Assembly (NCBI GenBank): GCA_964571235.1
Contig: CAZNAI010000001.1
Coordinates: 186,001 to 250,000 of the forward strand
DNA: 64,000 nucleotides
Source: JACRAV01 sp964571235
Lineage (GTDB): Bacteria; Zixibacteria; MSB-5A5; GN15; FEB-12
Direction: 5' to 3'
Made by a program: the position numbers and the translations under genes
Shown here: piece by piece, positions 8,982 to 16,423 of the stretch
How positions within the stretch are numbered: the first letter of the stretch is position 1
Layout: every line of letters starts with the position of its first letter
The notes under the pieces: generated by a model
What the model was told of the DNA's origin: nothing
Database searches by the model: none
What the model saw: only the letters and a program-made list of their open reading frames with translations

Positions 8982-9843
8982 ACAACACATGAATGAGTCC
9001 GTCGGACAAGCCCATGATCGGCACATGCATTTTCTTCACCCCCGACCACTTCATCACAGTGAGATAGATCTCGGCGGCAACCACAATCACATCCGCGCGG
9101 TCGGGTCTAAGCCCCAGCACTTTTATTCGCTCCTCGATTGAAAATGACTCAAGGTAGTCCCGTATTTCGGTAATCAGTTTAAGTGACAGCGGCTTCCCTT
9201 CCTTTTTGCGGGAGAGCCTGAAGATATTGTTGATACTCCCCCCCGTACCCACTGCCACTGCCGGTCGATTAGGCGCGATTTTTGACTTGAGCCACTCACG
9301 CAGACGCTCGAGTTCCCGTTTCGACTTGCCCTTTTGAAGTATTCGCACTGTTCCGATTTTGAATGAGCCCGACTCCACAATGCGACCCCGCGACATGAGT
9401 GTGACCTCGGTGCTACCACCCCCGACATCGACATACACGATTGGCGCATCGGCAGGGAAAGAGCGACTGATATGGCTGGTGTAAATGATCGCCGCCTCGC
9501 GCTTCCCCTCGATGATTTCAATGTCTACGCCCGTGCGTTTCTTGATCAGCCGCGCGACTTCGGCCCCGTTGCGCGCTTCTCGCATTGCCGATGTGGCGCA
9601 GGCGATGGCATGTTCCGCGCCGTAGGCATCAATAATGAGCCGAAATGCCTCCATCGCTTTTGTCAACTGATCGATTTTCTCTTTGGTAATCCGCTGGTGA
9701 GCGAAAACATCCTCACCCAGCCGAATGGGGACCCGGATGAGCGATTCTTTGATATAGGCCGTCTCGTCGTCGTTTTCATACGCCCGTGAGAGCATGAGTC
9801 GTACAGCGTTTGATCCGATGTCTATGGCGGCAAGTTTGATCAT
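8947..9843 (-). CDS. ppx: exopolyphosphatase / GppA phosphatase family
   Basis: A 298-residue member of the Ppx/GppA family in the ASKHA fold. The N-terminal phosphate-1 motif AAIDIGSNAVRLM and the second nucleotide-binding motif VYVDVGGGSTEVTL are intact, as is the ACATSAMREARN stretch between them and the C-terminal VGTGGSINN. It is the short, two-domain form without the HD-like C-terminal extension of E. coli Ppx. Expected activity is stepwise release of phosphate from polyphosphate or hydrolysis of pppGpp in the cytoplasm. It starts 6 bp after ppk1, so synthesis and breakdown of polyphosphate are in one transcript. Confidence 0.9.
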   Translation of the reverse strand: MIKLAAIDIGSNAVRLMLSRAYENDDETAYIKESLIRVPIRLGEDVFAHQRITKEKIDQLTKAMEAFRLIIDAYGAEHAIACATSAMREARNGAEVARLIKKRTGVDIEIIEGKREAAIIYTSHISRSFPADAPIVYVDVGGGSTEVTLMSRGRIVESGSFKIGTVRILQKGKSKRELERLREWLKSKIAPNRPAVAVGTGGSINNIFRLSRKKEGKPLSLKLITEIRDYLESFSIEERIKVLGLRPDRADVIVVAAEIYLTVMKWSGVKKMHVPIMGLSDGLIHVLYEKVKSEHIDL

Positions 9844-9849
9844 AACGAA

Positions 9850-11928
9850 TCAGGAGTTCAGTTTGGCAATATAGTTGAAGATCTCCATCTGAGCGCGTCG
9901 ACTAACGGATCCAGCGGGGCCATTGGAACGACCCGGACTGCCATAACGCGTGGCTTTGACGCTATCGCGCCACTGGAGTTCCATTATCTCCCTAAGTTCT
10001 TTCTTCAGATTCTTCTCCAAAATAGGAAATGCAACCTCTACCCGCCGGTCGAGATTTCGTGGCATCCAGTCGGCTGAGGATATGAAGCACTTTTCGTTGC
10101 CGTTGTTGGCGAAAAACAACACCCGCGAATGCTCAAGAAATTTGTCGACCAAACGAATTGCCTCGATATTATCGCTGAGTCCGGGAATTCCCGGCTGGAG
10201 CGTGAACATCCCGCGAACGATTAGTCGAATCTTCACTCCCGCCTGGCTCGCCTTATAGAGCAGGTTGATGAGCTGGGGGTCGATAAGATGATTCAACTTT
10301 AAGAATATCCAAGCCTTCTGGCCATCGGAGGCGTTCTCGATTTCGGTTTCAATCAGACTGGTGAGCCGTCTGCGGCTGTTGAACGGCGCAACAATCAGGT
10401 GACGAAATGGGGTGACCTTATAGTTCTTTTCAAGAAACTCAAACACGTCCGCTACCTGCTCGGTGACTTTTGGATTAGCCGTAAAGAGAAAATGGTCGGT
10501 GTACACTTTCGCGGTATCCTCATTGAAATTCCCGGTACCCGCCACAACGATTCGCTCGACCCCTCGGCCGTTCCGGCGGGTAATTAAGCACAACTTCGCG
10601 TGTACCTTCAGGCCGGGCACGCCGAATACTACTTTGGCGCCGGCGTCTCGCAACTCGGTGGCCCAACGAATATTTGCCTCTTCGTCAAAGCGGGCCTGCA
10701 GTTCTACAACCGCCACGACATTCTTGCCGTTCTTGACAGCGTTCATAAGAGCATTGACCACGCTTGAAGTCGGCGCCGTTCGATACAGAGTAATCTTGAT
10801 CGATCGGACATGCGGATCAATCGATGCCTCTCGAAGCAGGTCGATGAAACTGTCGAATGGTTGATAAGGTACATGCAGGAGAATATCGCGGCGCGATACC
10901 GCTTCGAGCACACTTTTTCGCCCGATCAAATCGCGATGCGGTATCGGGCTGGCCTCGGGATATCGAAACGCCGGCGGTCCAACACGCGGGAATTTCATGA
11001 AGTCCTTGAAATTGTGATACCGCGACCCCGCTATGGCCGGGTCTGTCTTGCGCAATTTGAGACGATGAACAATGAGTTTCAAAAGATCATGGGGGATGCG
11101 GGCGTCGTACACCAGCCGCACTGGTAATCCCTCTTTGCGTTGCTGAAGAGATTTGTGCACCTTGCGCACATAGCTTTCGAATACATCGTCGTCGATGTCC
11201 AACTCCGCGTCGCGAGTGACCTTGATGGTATGAGCGGTACACCGGGCATTGCCGAACGGAGCAAAGATCGATCCCAGATTGAATCTGATAATGTCATCCA
11301 GCAGAATAATGTGAGTGTCCTTGCCGGTCGACGGCAACAGCACAAACCGGGGCAGAAGATCAGTGGGAATCTCCATTAACGCGTAGTAATGAGTTTTGTC
11401 GCCTGTCTTCTTCAGGGTCACGGCGAGATATGCCGAGCGATCCTTGAGGTCGGGGAACTTGTCGCCTCGATCAAGCATGATCGGAAACAACTTGGAGCGC
11501 ACCTCCCGCTGGAAATACTCCGAAACGAACTGCGCTTGTGGTGGGGTCAGATGCCGCTCGTCAACGATGTGGATTTGTTGTTTTTCAAGTTCTTTGAGCA
11601 AAGAGGCGAAAGTTCGGTCAAAACGACTTTGTTGAGTTACCACAACCCGGTGAACTTTTCGGAGCGTTCGCTTCGGGTCGTGATCTATGAGACTGGCCGA
11701 TTTCTTGGGGGGCATCTTAGCCAGGCGATTGAGCGTCGCCACGCGCACCCGAAAAAACTCGTCGAGATTATTGGAGTAGATTCCGAGAAATTTGACTCGT
11801 TCAATCAATGGGACAGTCGGATCAGCGGCTTCTTCAAGCACCCGGCCATTAAAGTCCAGCCAGCTCAGTTCTTTTGTCGTCGCCGACGGGACTCGTCGAG
11901 AAAGTCGCTTCGCAATCTTTTTTGGCAT
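9850..11928 (-). CDS. ppk1: polyphosphate kinase 1
   Basis: A full-length 692-residue PPK1. It transfers the gamma phosphate of ATP to growing polyphosphate. Visible landmarks are the N-domain ELSWLDFNGRVLEEA, the LLHVPYQPFDSFIDLLREA segment, and the catalytic histidine (about residue 443) in PGLKVHAKLCLI. The AGTGNFNEDTAK motif and the C-terminal SADWMPRNLDRRVE motif of the second phospholipase D-like half follow. No key residue seems to be missing. It lies 14 bp behind sixA and 6 bp ahead of ppx. Confidence 0.95.
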   Translation of the reverse strand: MPKKIAKRLSRRVPSATTKELSWLDFNGRVLEEAADPTVPLIERVKFLGIYSNNLDEFFRVRVATLNRLAKMPPKKSASLIDHDPKRTLRKVHRVVVTQQSRFDRTFASLLKELEKQQIHIVDERHLTPPQAQFVSEYFQREVRSKLFPIMLDRGDKFPDLKDRSAYLAVTLKKTGDKTHYYALMEIPTDLLPRFVLLPSTGKDTHIILLDDIIRFNLGSIFAPFGNARCTAHTIKVTRDAELDIDDDVFESYVRKVHKSLQQRKEGLPVRLVYDARIPHDLLKLIVHRLKLRKTDPAIAGSRYHNFKDFMKFPRVGPPAFRYPEASPIPHRDLIGRKSVLEAVSRRDILLHVPYQPFDSFIDLLREASIDPHVRSIKITLYRTAPTSSVVNALMNAVKNGKNVVAVVELQARFDEEANIRWATELRDAGAKVVFGVPGLKVHAKLCLITRRNGRGVERIVVAGTGNFNEDTAKVYTDHFLFTANPKVTEQVADVFEFLEKNYKVTPFRHLIVAPFNSRRRLTSLIETEIENASDGQKAWIFLKLNHLIDPQLINLLYKASQAGVKIRLIVRGMFTLQPGIPGLSDNIEAIRLVDKFLEHSRVLFFANNGNEKCFISSADWMPRNLDRRVEVAFPILEKNLKKELREIMELQWRDSVKATRYGSPGRSNGPAGSVSRRAQMEIFNYIAKLNS

Positions 11929-11942
11929 AGGAAACCGCGAGG

Positions 11943-12518
11943 TCAGGAGGTGCGTGGTCGGCGTTTCTGTTTGGGCTTAGTATTGGTGGTGGAAACTTGC
12001 GAGGGTGTGACAATGAACCTAATCGATCCACTCCCCTTCGCCGCTTTTCGCCAGGATTCTGACCCAAGGGCTATTCCCACTATCGCACCTTTTTCCACTG
12101 AATCACCGAACTTTGGGACGAAATGAGCCGCCAGATTGTCAATGGCCGGATTGTGCCCGCAGAGCGCCACTACCTTACACTTTCGATCCATTTTTTGAAT
12201 TTGAGCCACCAGTGTTCGAGTCGTCCCCGAAGAGTACAGCGCGTCATCGATTCTGATTTTTAGGTACGGGTAGTTGACCGCTGAGGCGACTCGATGGGCG
12301 GTTTCAAGAGCGCGATCAGCCGGACCTGAAATCAGAATGTCGAACTTAATTCCCATTTCAGCGACAGCCTTCGCTACGCGCCCACATTCCCGCCCACCTT
12401 TCAATGTTAGTATTCGTTCGAAATCGGATAGTCCAACGTTTTTCGGCGCGGCTTTGCCGTGGCGAATGAGTACAAGGAGTCTCTCGATCCGTCTGGCCTG
12501 GCGATCTGAAGTTGACAT
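11943..12518 (-). CDS. sixA: SixA-like phosphohistidine phosphatase
   Basis: A histidine-phosphatase-superfamily protein of 191 residues from the chosen start. The RHG motif (LIRHGKA, H20) supplies the phospho-accepting histidine; the second catalytic part is VALCGHNPAIDNLAAHF. SixA proteins remove phosphate from phosphohistidine on signalling or PTS proteins. PPK1 itself works through a phosphohistidine, and sixA is the first gene of the ppk1-ppx-CHAD operon, so an action on this pathway is conceivable (inference). ATG 12518 is preferred over 12560 because the -10 element lies at 12544-12549 and GGAA lies before 12518. A basic tail KPKQKRRPR ends the protein. Confidence 0.8.
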   Translation of the reverse strand: MSTSDRQARRIERLLVLIRHGKAAPKNVGLSDFERILTLKGGRECGRVAKAVAEMGIKFDILISGPADRALETAHRVASAVNYPYLKIRIDDALYSSGTTRTLVAQIQKMDRKCKVVALCGHNPAIDNLAAHFVPKFGDSVEKGAIVGIALGSESWRKAAKGSGSIRFIVTPSQVSTTNTKPKQKRRPRTS

Positions 12519-12543
12519 AGTTGCGTTCCATGAAGGCCCGACA

Positions 12544-12571
12544 ATTATGGCCAGCCTCAATCTGAAGTCAA
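12544..12571 (-). promoter_or_regulatory. predicted promoter of the polyphosphate operon
   Basis: On the minus strand TTGACT (12571-12566) and CATAAT (12549-12544) are separated by 16 bp, each one mismatch from the sigma-70 consensus. Transcription would begin near 12537, about 19 bases before the sixA ATG at 12518. No Pho box is recognisable beside it. Confidence 0.5.
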
Positions 12572-13085
12572 GTGAGGAGAATATTAGGAGGTGATTAGAG
12601 GTGGTCGCTGGTAATCAACGGCTCTGCAACGCCTTAGCTCGCCATCCCCCCAAAGCCCAACCTGGCTTTCGTTGTCGGTGTTCAGAAACGATTACATATC
12701 GAGGCTCCCGTAGTTTGGAATAAGCACACCCCTATTCAAACGTCAACCCGGATACGCCTGTTCTTCCCCAATTTTCCTATAGCGCCACAGAGGAGTACTC
12801 CGCCGCAAGACTGAGGTTGACACTTAGGATATTTGTCAAACTACACTTATCTCAGTCCGACTCTTGATTGGGCCGGCCCCTTAAAAATTTCAATGCTGGT
12901 GGTGCAGACTTCCACCCGGAAAGACCATATCCTTGGTGCTGACTCGTTCTCTAAATCGGACATTCTTTGTCCGTACCAAGAGTGCGCAACCCAATTAAGA
13001 TTTTGCCATCCAATTGGATACAGCCCCTCTCAGCGGTCTAGGGATAAAAATCACCGAGCTTCGCCACTAAATCAGAATCGCAACC
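12572..13085. other. long intergenic region between divergent polyphosphate and hydrogenase operons
   Basis: Over 500 bp without a credible gene; the one longer frame (12833-13105) has no ribosome site and no recognisable protein character. It holds two small perfect inverted repeats: CGGACA-N5-TGTCCG (12957-12973) and the 12-bp palindrome ATCCAATTGGAT (13008-13019). Either could be an operator for the divergent promoters, but repeats this short also occur by chance. I see no RNA gene. Confidence 0.5.
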
Positions 13086-13103
13086 ATGTGAAATTAGTCA
13101 CAT
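13086..13103. promoter_or_regulatory. CRP-type binding site before the hydrogenase operon
   Basis: ATGTGAAATTAGTCACAT contains a perfect TGTGA-N6-TCACA (13087-13102), the consensus half-sites of CRP/FNR-family regulators of the CRP subtype. Its centre (13094.5) is about 61-62 bp upstream of the start expected from the -10 at 13144-13149, the classic class I activator position. The operon itself encodes a cyclic-nucleotide-binding domain protein. Confidence 0.55.
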
Positions 13104-13120
13104 AAAACGCGGGATTTCCG

Positions 13121-13149
13121 TTGACCTGCCGATAACTGTTGCGTACCAT
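13121..13149 (+). promoter_or_regulatory. predicted promoter of the hydrogenase operon
   Basis: TTGACC (13121-13126), a 17-bp spacer and TACCAT (13144-13149). The -10 is weak (4 of 6), as expected for an activator-dependent promoter. Transcription would start near 13156, leaving a 38-nt leader with AAAGGAACG before the ATG at 13194. Confidence 0.45.
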
Positions 13150-13193
13150 AAATGTAGTGTTTTTTGTCTGCAATATAGAAAAGGAACGAACGC

Positions 13194-14336
13194 ATGCAGG
13201 CACTGGTTCTTGATTTCGCCGGACTAAACAGCCTTATCGCGAGACTCAAAGAAGACGGGTTTCGGACAATCGGCACAGTCGTTCAAAGTTCGGCAATTGT
13301 ATACGACGAAATCCAATCGGCCGACGATTTCCCGCGGGGGTGGAGCGACCGGCAGTCACCGGGACACTATCGCCTCGCCAAGTCGGATTCTCGTCGGCTT
13401 TTTGATCAGGTGGTCGGTCCTCAATCTCTGAAAACTCTCTTCCACAAACCTCACACCACGCTCTGGTTTGCAGATCAAAGCAATGGTCAATTGCACTTCC
13501 GGGCAGAGGCGTCGAAAAACCAGCCGATGGCCATAATAGGAGTCCGCCCTTGTGAAATCGCCGCCATGCTGGCGCAGGATCGGGTCTTTTCAGGCGGGGA
13601 GTTTTGCGACCCCCGTTACCTCGCTCAACGCACGGGGGCGTTTATCGTGGCGGTGAACTGCCTTCGCCCCGGTGGGAACTGCTTCTGCACCTCGATGCAG
13701 ACCGGGCCACAGGCGAACAGCGGATTTGATATCGTTCTTACCGAAACTGAGTCTGACGGAAAGGTCATCTATGTTGCGCGAGGCGGGAGTGACAGAGGGC
13801 AAACTATGCTCACCTCACTTACCGGGCGTGAAGCGACCACAATCGAATTGGAACAAGAACACCAGCTCATTGCAGAAGCATCGCGCCAGATGGGACAACA
13901 TCTGGAGACCACCGGACTCAGCGAATCATTGGCGTTAAGTCACGATCACTCCCACTGGAAAGAAGTGGAGGGGCGCTGTCTCAGTTGCGGGAGTTGCACG
14001 TCTGTCTGTCCGACCTGTTTCTGTTCCACGGTTGAGGATACGGCGGACCTGACTTTGCACCATGCGAAAAGGGTGCGCAAGTGGACATCGTGTTTCACCC
14101 GCGAGTTTACCTATTTGCACGGCGGGCATGTTCGTCAGTCGGGAGCTTCCCGGTATCGGCACTGGATTACCCACAAACTCTCGGGATGGCACGATCAGTA
14201 TGGATCTTCGGGTTGTGTCGGATGTGGCCGGTGCGTCACCTGGTGTCCGGTCGGAATCAATATTGTTGAAGAGGCGACTGCCATTTCGCAGTCGCATGTG
14301 CGGGATAAACGGGTGGCTGAGGAGATCACCAAATGA
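13194..14336 (+). CDS. hydB: group 3b [NiFe]-hydrogenase beta subunit (iron-sulfur)
   Basis: A 380-residue cytoplasmic iron-sulfur protein of the sulfhydrogenase beta / anaerobic sulfite reductase A type. Two ferredoxin-like cluster motifs stand near the C-terminus: C262-C265-C268-C272 with extra C275/C277, and C341-C344-C347-C351. Upstream lies the conserved IIGVRPCEIAAML region and CRPGGNCFCTSM. In the group 3b enzymes this subunit passes electrons between the hydrogenase module (delta/alpha) and the flavin subunit (gamma). The beta-gamma-delta-alpha gene order matches the Pyrococcus hydBGDA arrangement. It is the first gene of the operon and overlaps the next by 4 bp (ATGA). Confidence 0.88.
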   Translation: MQALVLDFAGLNSLIARLKEDGFRTIGTVVQSSAIVYDEIQSADDFPRGWSDRQSPGHYRLAKSDSRRLFDQVVGPQSLKTLFHKPHTTLWFADQSNGQLHFRAEASKNQPMAIIGVRPCEIAAMLAQDRVFSGGEFCDPRYLAQRTGAFIVAVNCLRPGGNCFCTSMQTGPQANSGFDIVLTETESDGKVIYVARGGSDRGQTMLTSLTGREATTIELEQEHQLIAEASRQMGQHLETTGLSESLALSHDHSHWKEVEGRCLSCGSCTSVCPTCFCSTVEDTADLTLHHAKRVRKWTSCFTREFTYLHGGHVRQSGASRYRHWITHKLSGWHDQYGSSGCVGCGRCVTWCPVGINIVEEATAISQSHVRDKRVAEEITK

Positions 14337-14797
14337 CTGAAACATTGGAACCGTATCTGAGAGAACATCCCTTTTGTCTCGGGATGAAGCCGGAACATGT
14401 GCAACTGTTGGTCGGATGCGCCTCGAATGTCCGATTCGGAGCCGGCGAATATCTGGACCGTGAAGGCGACAAGGCTGAGAAATTTTGGATTATCCGTCAC
14501 GGCAAAGTTGCAATCGAAATTTTCAATCCGTCGAGCGGGCCGATCACTATTCAAACGGTTGGCGAGGGGGATGTAGTCGGGTGGTCCTGGCTCTTTGCGC
14601 CGTATATCGGCCACTTTGACGCGCGTTCACTTGAAGTAACGCGAGCAATCGCGCTCGACGGTATCTGTCTTCGAAACAAATGCGAGCAGGATCATGAGCT
14701 GGCGCTTGAACTGTATAAGCGGTTTGTCGGCGTCATGGAACAGCGCATCGAATCATCTCGCATGCAACTATTGGATTTGTATGCCAATCGCCCGTGA
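14333..14797 (+). CDS. stand-alone cyclic-nucleotide-binding domain protein in the hydrogenase operon
   Basis: A 154-residue protein made of one CAP-family effector domain. The beta-roll is recognisable (LREHPFCLGMKPEHVQLL, then FGAGEYLDREGDKAEKFWIIRHGKVAI), followed by a phosphate-binding-cassette-like segment VGEGDVVGWSWLF and FDARS. A long helix closes the protein (HELALELYKRFVGVMEQRIESSRMQLLDLY), and there is no helix-turn-helix domain behind it. It therefore cannot act as an ordinary Crp/Fnr regulator. It overlaps both neighbours (4 bp with beta, 17 bp with gamma), so it is made together with the enzyme and may be a regulatory or structural subunit. The ligand is unknown. Confidence 0.8.
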   Translation: MTETLEPYLREHPFCLGMKPEHVQLLVGCASNVRFGAGEYLDREGDKAEKFWIIRHGKVAIEIFNPSSGPITIQTVGEGDVVGWSWLFAPYIGHFDARSLEVTRAIALDGICLRNKCEQDHELALELYKRFVGVMEQRIESSRMQLLDLYANRP

Positions 14798-15641
14798 ACA
14801 AATTGATCATACTTCGGTCGACCCGATGCTTCCGATTCCATTCCGGATTGAGAAGTTTCGCAAGGAGACCCGCGACATTTTCACCCTTGAACTTATGCCG
14901 GTCGACGATTCGCTGACGTTTTCGTTCCAGCCGGGTCAGTTCAACATGCTCTATCTGTTCGGCATCGGTGAAGTCCCGATCTCCATTGCCGGCGATTCAT
15001 CAACCGGCCTTCCCCTTATCCATACCATTCGGGCTGTTGGCAGTGTCACCAATGTTTTGCAGACATTGCAGGCCGGAGATATTGTCGGTGTGCGAGGGCC
15101 ATACGGCGTACCCTGGCCTGTTGAGAGAGCCGAGCAACGTGATGTCGTGATTGTCGCAGGCGGCATTGGTTTACCGCCGGTTCGCCCGGTGATTTACAAA
15201 CTCCTGGCCGACCGTAATCGCTACGGCAAAGTAATCCTGTTGTACGGAACGCGCACTCCAGAGGACATTGTCTATCGCCAGGAACTCGAACGCTGGCGAT
15301 CGCGCTTCGACATGGAAGTGCACGTGACGGTTGATCGCGCGACTGCCGGGTGGCGCGGAAATGTTGGTGTCGTAACCACACTCGCCTCGCGCATCCACTT
15401 CGATCCGATGCACACGCTTGGGATCATCTGCGGACCGGAGATCATGATGAGATACATGGCACTTGAGCTGGTCAAGCGCGGAGTCTGGCCCGATAAGATT
15501 TACCTGTCGATGGAGCGCCACATGAAATGCGGCATCGGCTTGTGCGGTTTTTGTCAGTGTGGAAAATTGTTCATCTGCAAAGACGGACCGGTCTTTCGGT
15601 ACGACAAGATCAAAGACATCATGTTGCAAAGGGAACTCTAA
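14781..15641 (+). CDS. hydG: group 3b [NiFe]-hydrogenase gamma subunit, FAD/NAD(P)-binding
   Basis: A 286-residue ferredoxin-reductase-type flavoprotein. It carries the FAD-binding beta-barrel (QPGQFNMLYLFGIGEVPISI), the nucleotide-binding Rossmann part (IVAGGIGLPPVRPVIY, LLYGTRTPEDIVY), and a C-terminal [2Fe-2S] site of the PyrK type, C-x4-C-x2-C-x7-C, in CGIGLCGFCQCGKLFIC. It exchanges electrons between NAD(P)H and the iron-sulfur beta subunit. ATG 14781 overlaps the preceding gene by 17 bp; ATG 14826, which begins just before the conserved part, is an alternative. The stop is 2 bp before the delta subunit. Confidence 0.88.
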   Translation: MPIAREQIDHTSVDPMLPIPFRIEKFRKETRDIFTLELMPVDDSLTFSFQPGQFNMLYLFGIGEVPISIAGDSSTGLPLIHTIRAVGSVTNVLQTLQAGDIVGVRGPYGVPWPVERAEQRDVVIVAGGIGLPPVRPVIYKLLADRNRYGKVILLYGTRTPEDIVYRQELERWRSRFDMEVHVTVDRATAGWRGNVGVVTTLASRIHFDPMHTLGIICGPEIMMRYMALELVKRGVWPDKIYLSMERHMKCGIGLCGFCQCGKLFICKDGPVFRYDKIKDIMLQREL

Positions 15642-15643
15642 GT

Positions 15644-16423
15644 ATGGCGGCACATCGAAAACCGAAACTGGCCGTTTGGAAGTTCGCTTCCTGCGACGGT
15701 TGCCAGCTCTCCCTTTTGGATTGCGAAGATGCACTTCTTGCCGTCGCGGGTGCGGTGGAGATTGCCTACTTTCCCGAAGCCACCCGCGCGGTGCTTCCCG
15801 GACCGTATGATATTTCGTTGGTCGAAGGTTCCATCACCACTCCGGCCGACGACGCGCGCATTCAAAAAGTACGAAAAGCATCAAAAGTTCTCATCGCGAT
15901 TGGCGCTTGCGCGACCGCCGGCGGAATTCAGGCACTGCGCAATTTCAAAGATGTGAAGGATTTCACGCGAATAGTCTATGCCTCGCCGGAGTATATCGAT
16001 ACACTATCCAAATCCACGCCTATTCGCGACCATGTGAAAGTCGACCTGGAGTTGAACGGTTGCCCGATCAGCAAAGAGCAGTTGATTGAGGTGCTTACCG
16101 CATACCTTCACGGCCGCAAGCCGAATATCCCAACGCACGCTGTTTGTCTAGATTGTAAGATTGCCGGTCATGTGTGTGTGATGGTCGCTCACGGCACACC
16201 CTGTCTGGGGCCGGTGACTCATTCCGGTTGCGGTGCGATTTGCCCCGGCTATCATCGCGGCTGTTATGGGTGTTTTGGGCCAAAGGAAACCGCCAACACA
16301 CCCTCGCTGGCCTACCAATTCGAGTTGAACGGGATGAAGGATTCCGAACTGGTTCGCCTGTTCCGCCAGATCAACGGATATAATGATGTGTTCCGCAGGG
16401 AGAGTGAAGCCCATGAAAGGTAA
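15644..16423 (+). CDS. hydD: group 3b [NiFe]-hydrogenase delta (small) subunit
   Basis: A 259-residue hydrogenase small subunit without a Tat signal, as expected for a cytosolic enzyme. The proximal-cluster cysteines are C17 and C20 in FASCDGCQ, with a further ligand in ELNGCPI. The C-terminal region supplies the other clusters: CLDCKIAGHVC, TPCLGPVTHSGCGAICPGYHRGCYGC. The frame is open further upstream, but ATG 15644 lies directly behind the gamma stop and begins the conserved part. It overlaps the large-subunit gene by 11 bp. Confidence 0.92.
   Translation: MAAHRKPKLAVWKFASCDGCQLSLLDCEDALLAVAGAVEIAYFPEATRAVLPGPYDISLVEGSITTPADDARIQKVRKASKVLIAIGACATAGGIQALRNFKDVKDFTRIVYASPEYIDTLSKSTPIRDHVKVDLELNGCPISKEQLIEVLTAYLHGRKPNIPTHAVCLDCKIAGHVCVMVAHGTPCLGPVTHSGCGAICPGYHRGCYGCFGPKETANTPSLAYQFELNGMKDSELVRLFRQINGYNDVFRRESEAHER

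Noticed and set aside
11389..12126. 245-codon plus-strand frame across ppk1 and sixA
   Set aside because: Antisense to ppk1 and sixA, both of which have complete catalytic motifs.
12833..13105. 90-codon open frame between the polyphosphate and hydrogenase operons
   Set aside because: No ribosome site, no recognisable protein pattern, and it would cover the CRP-type site.
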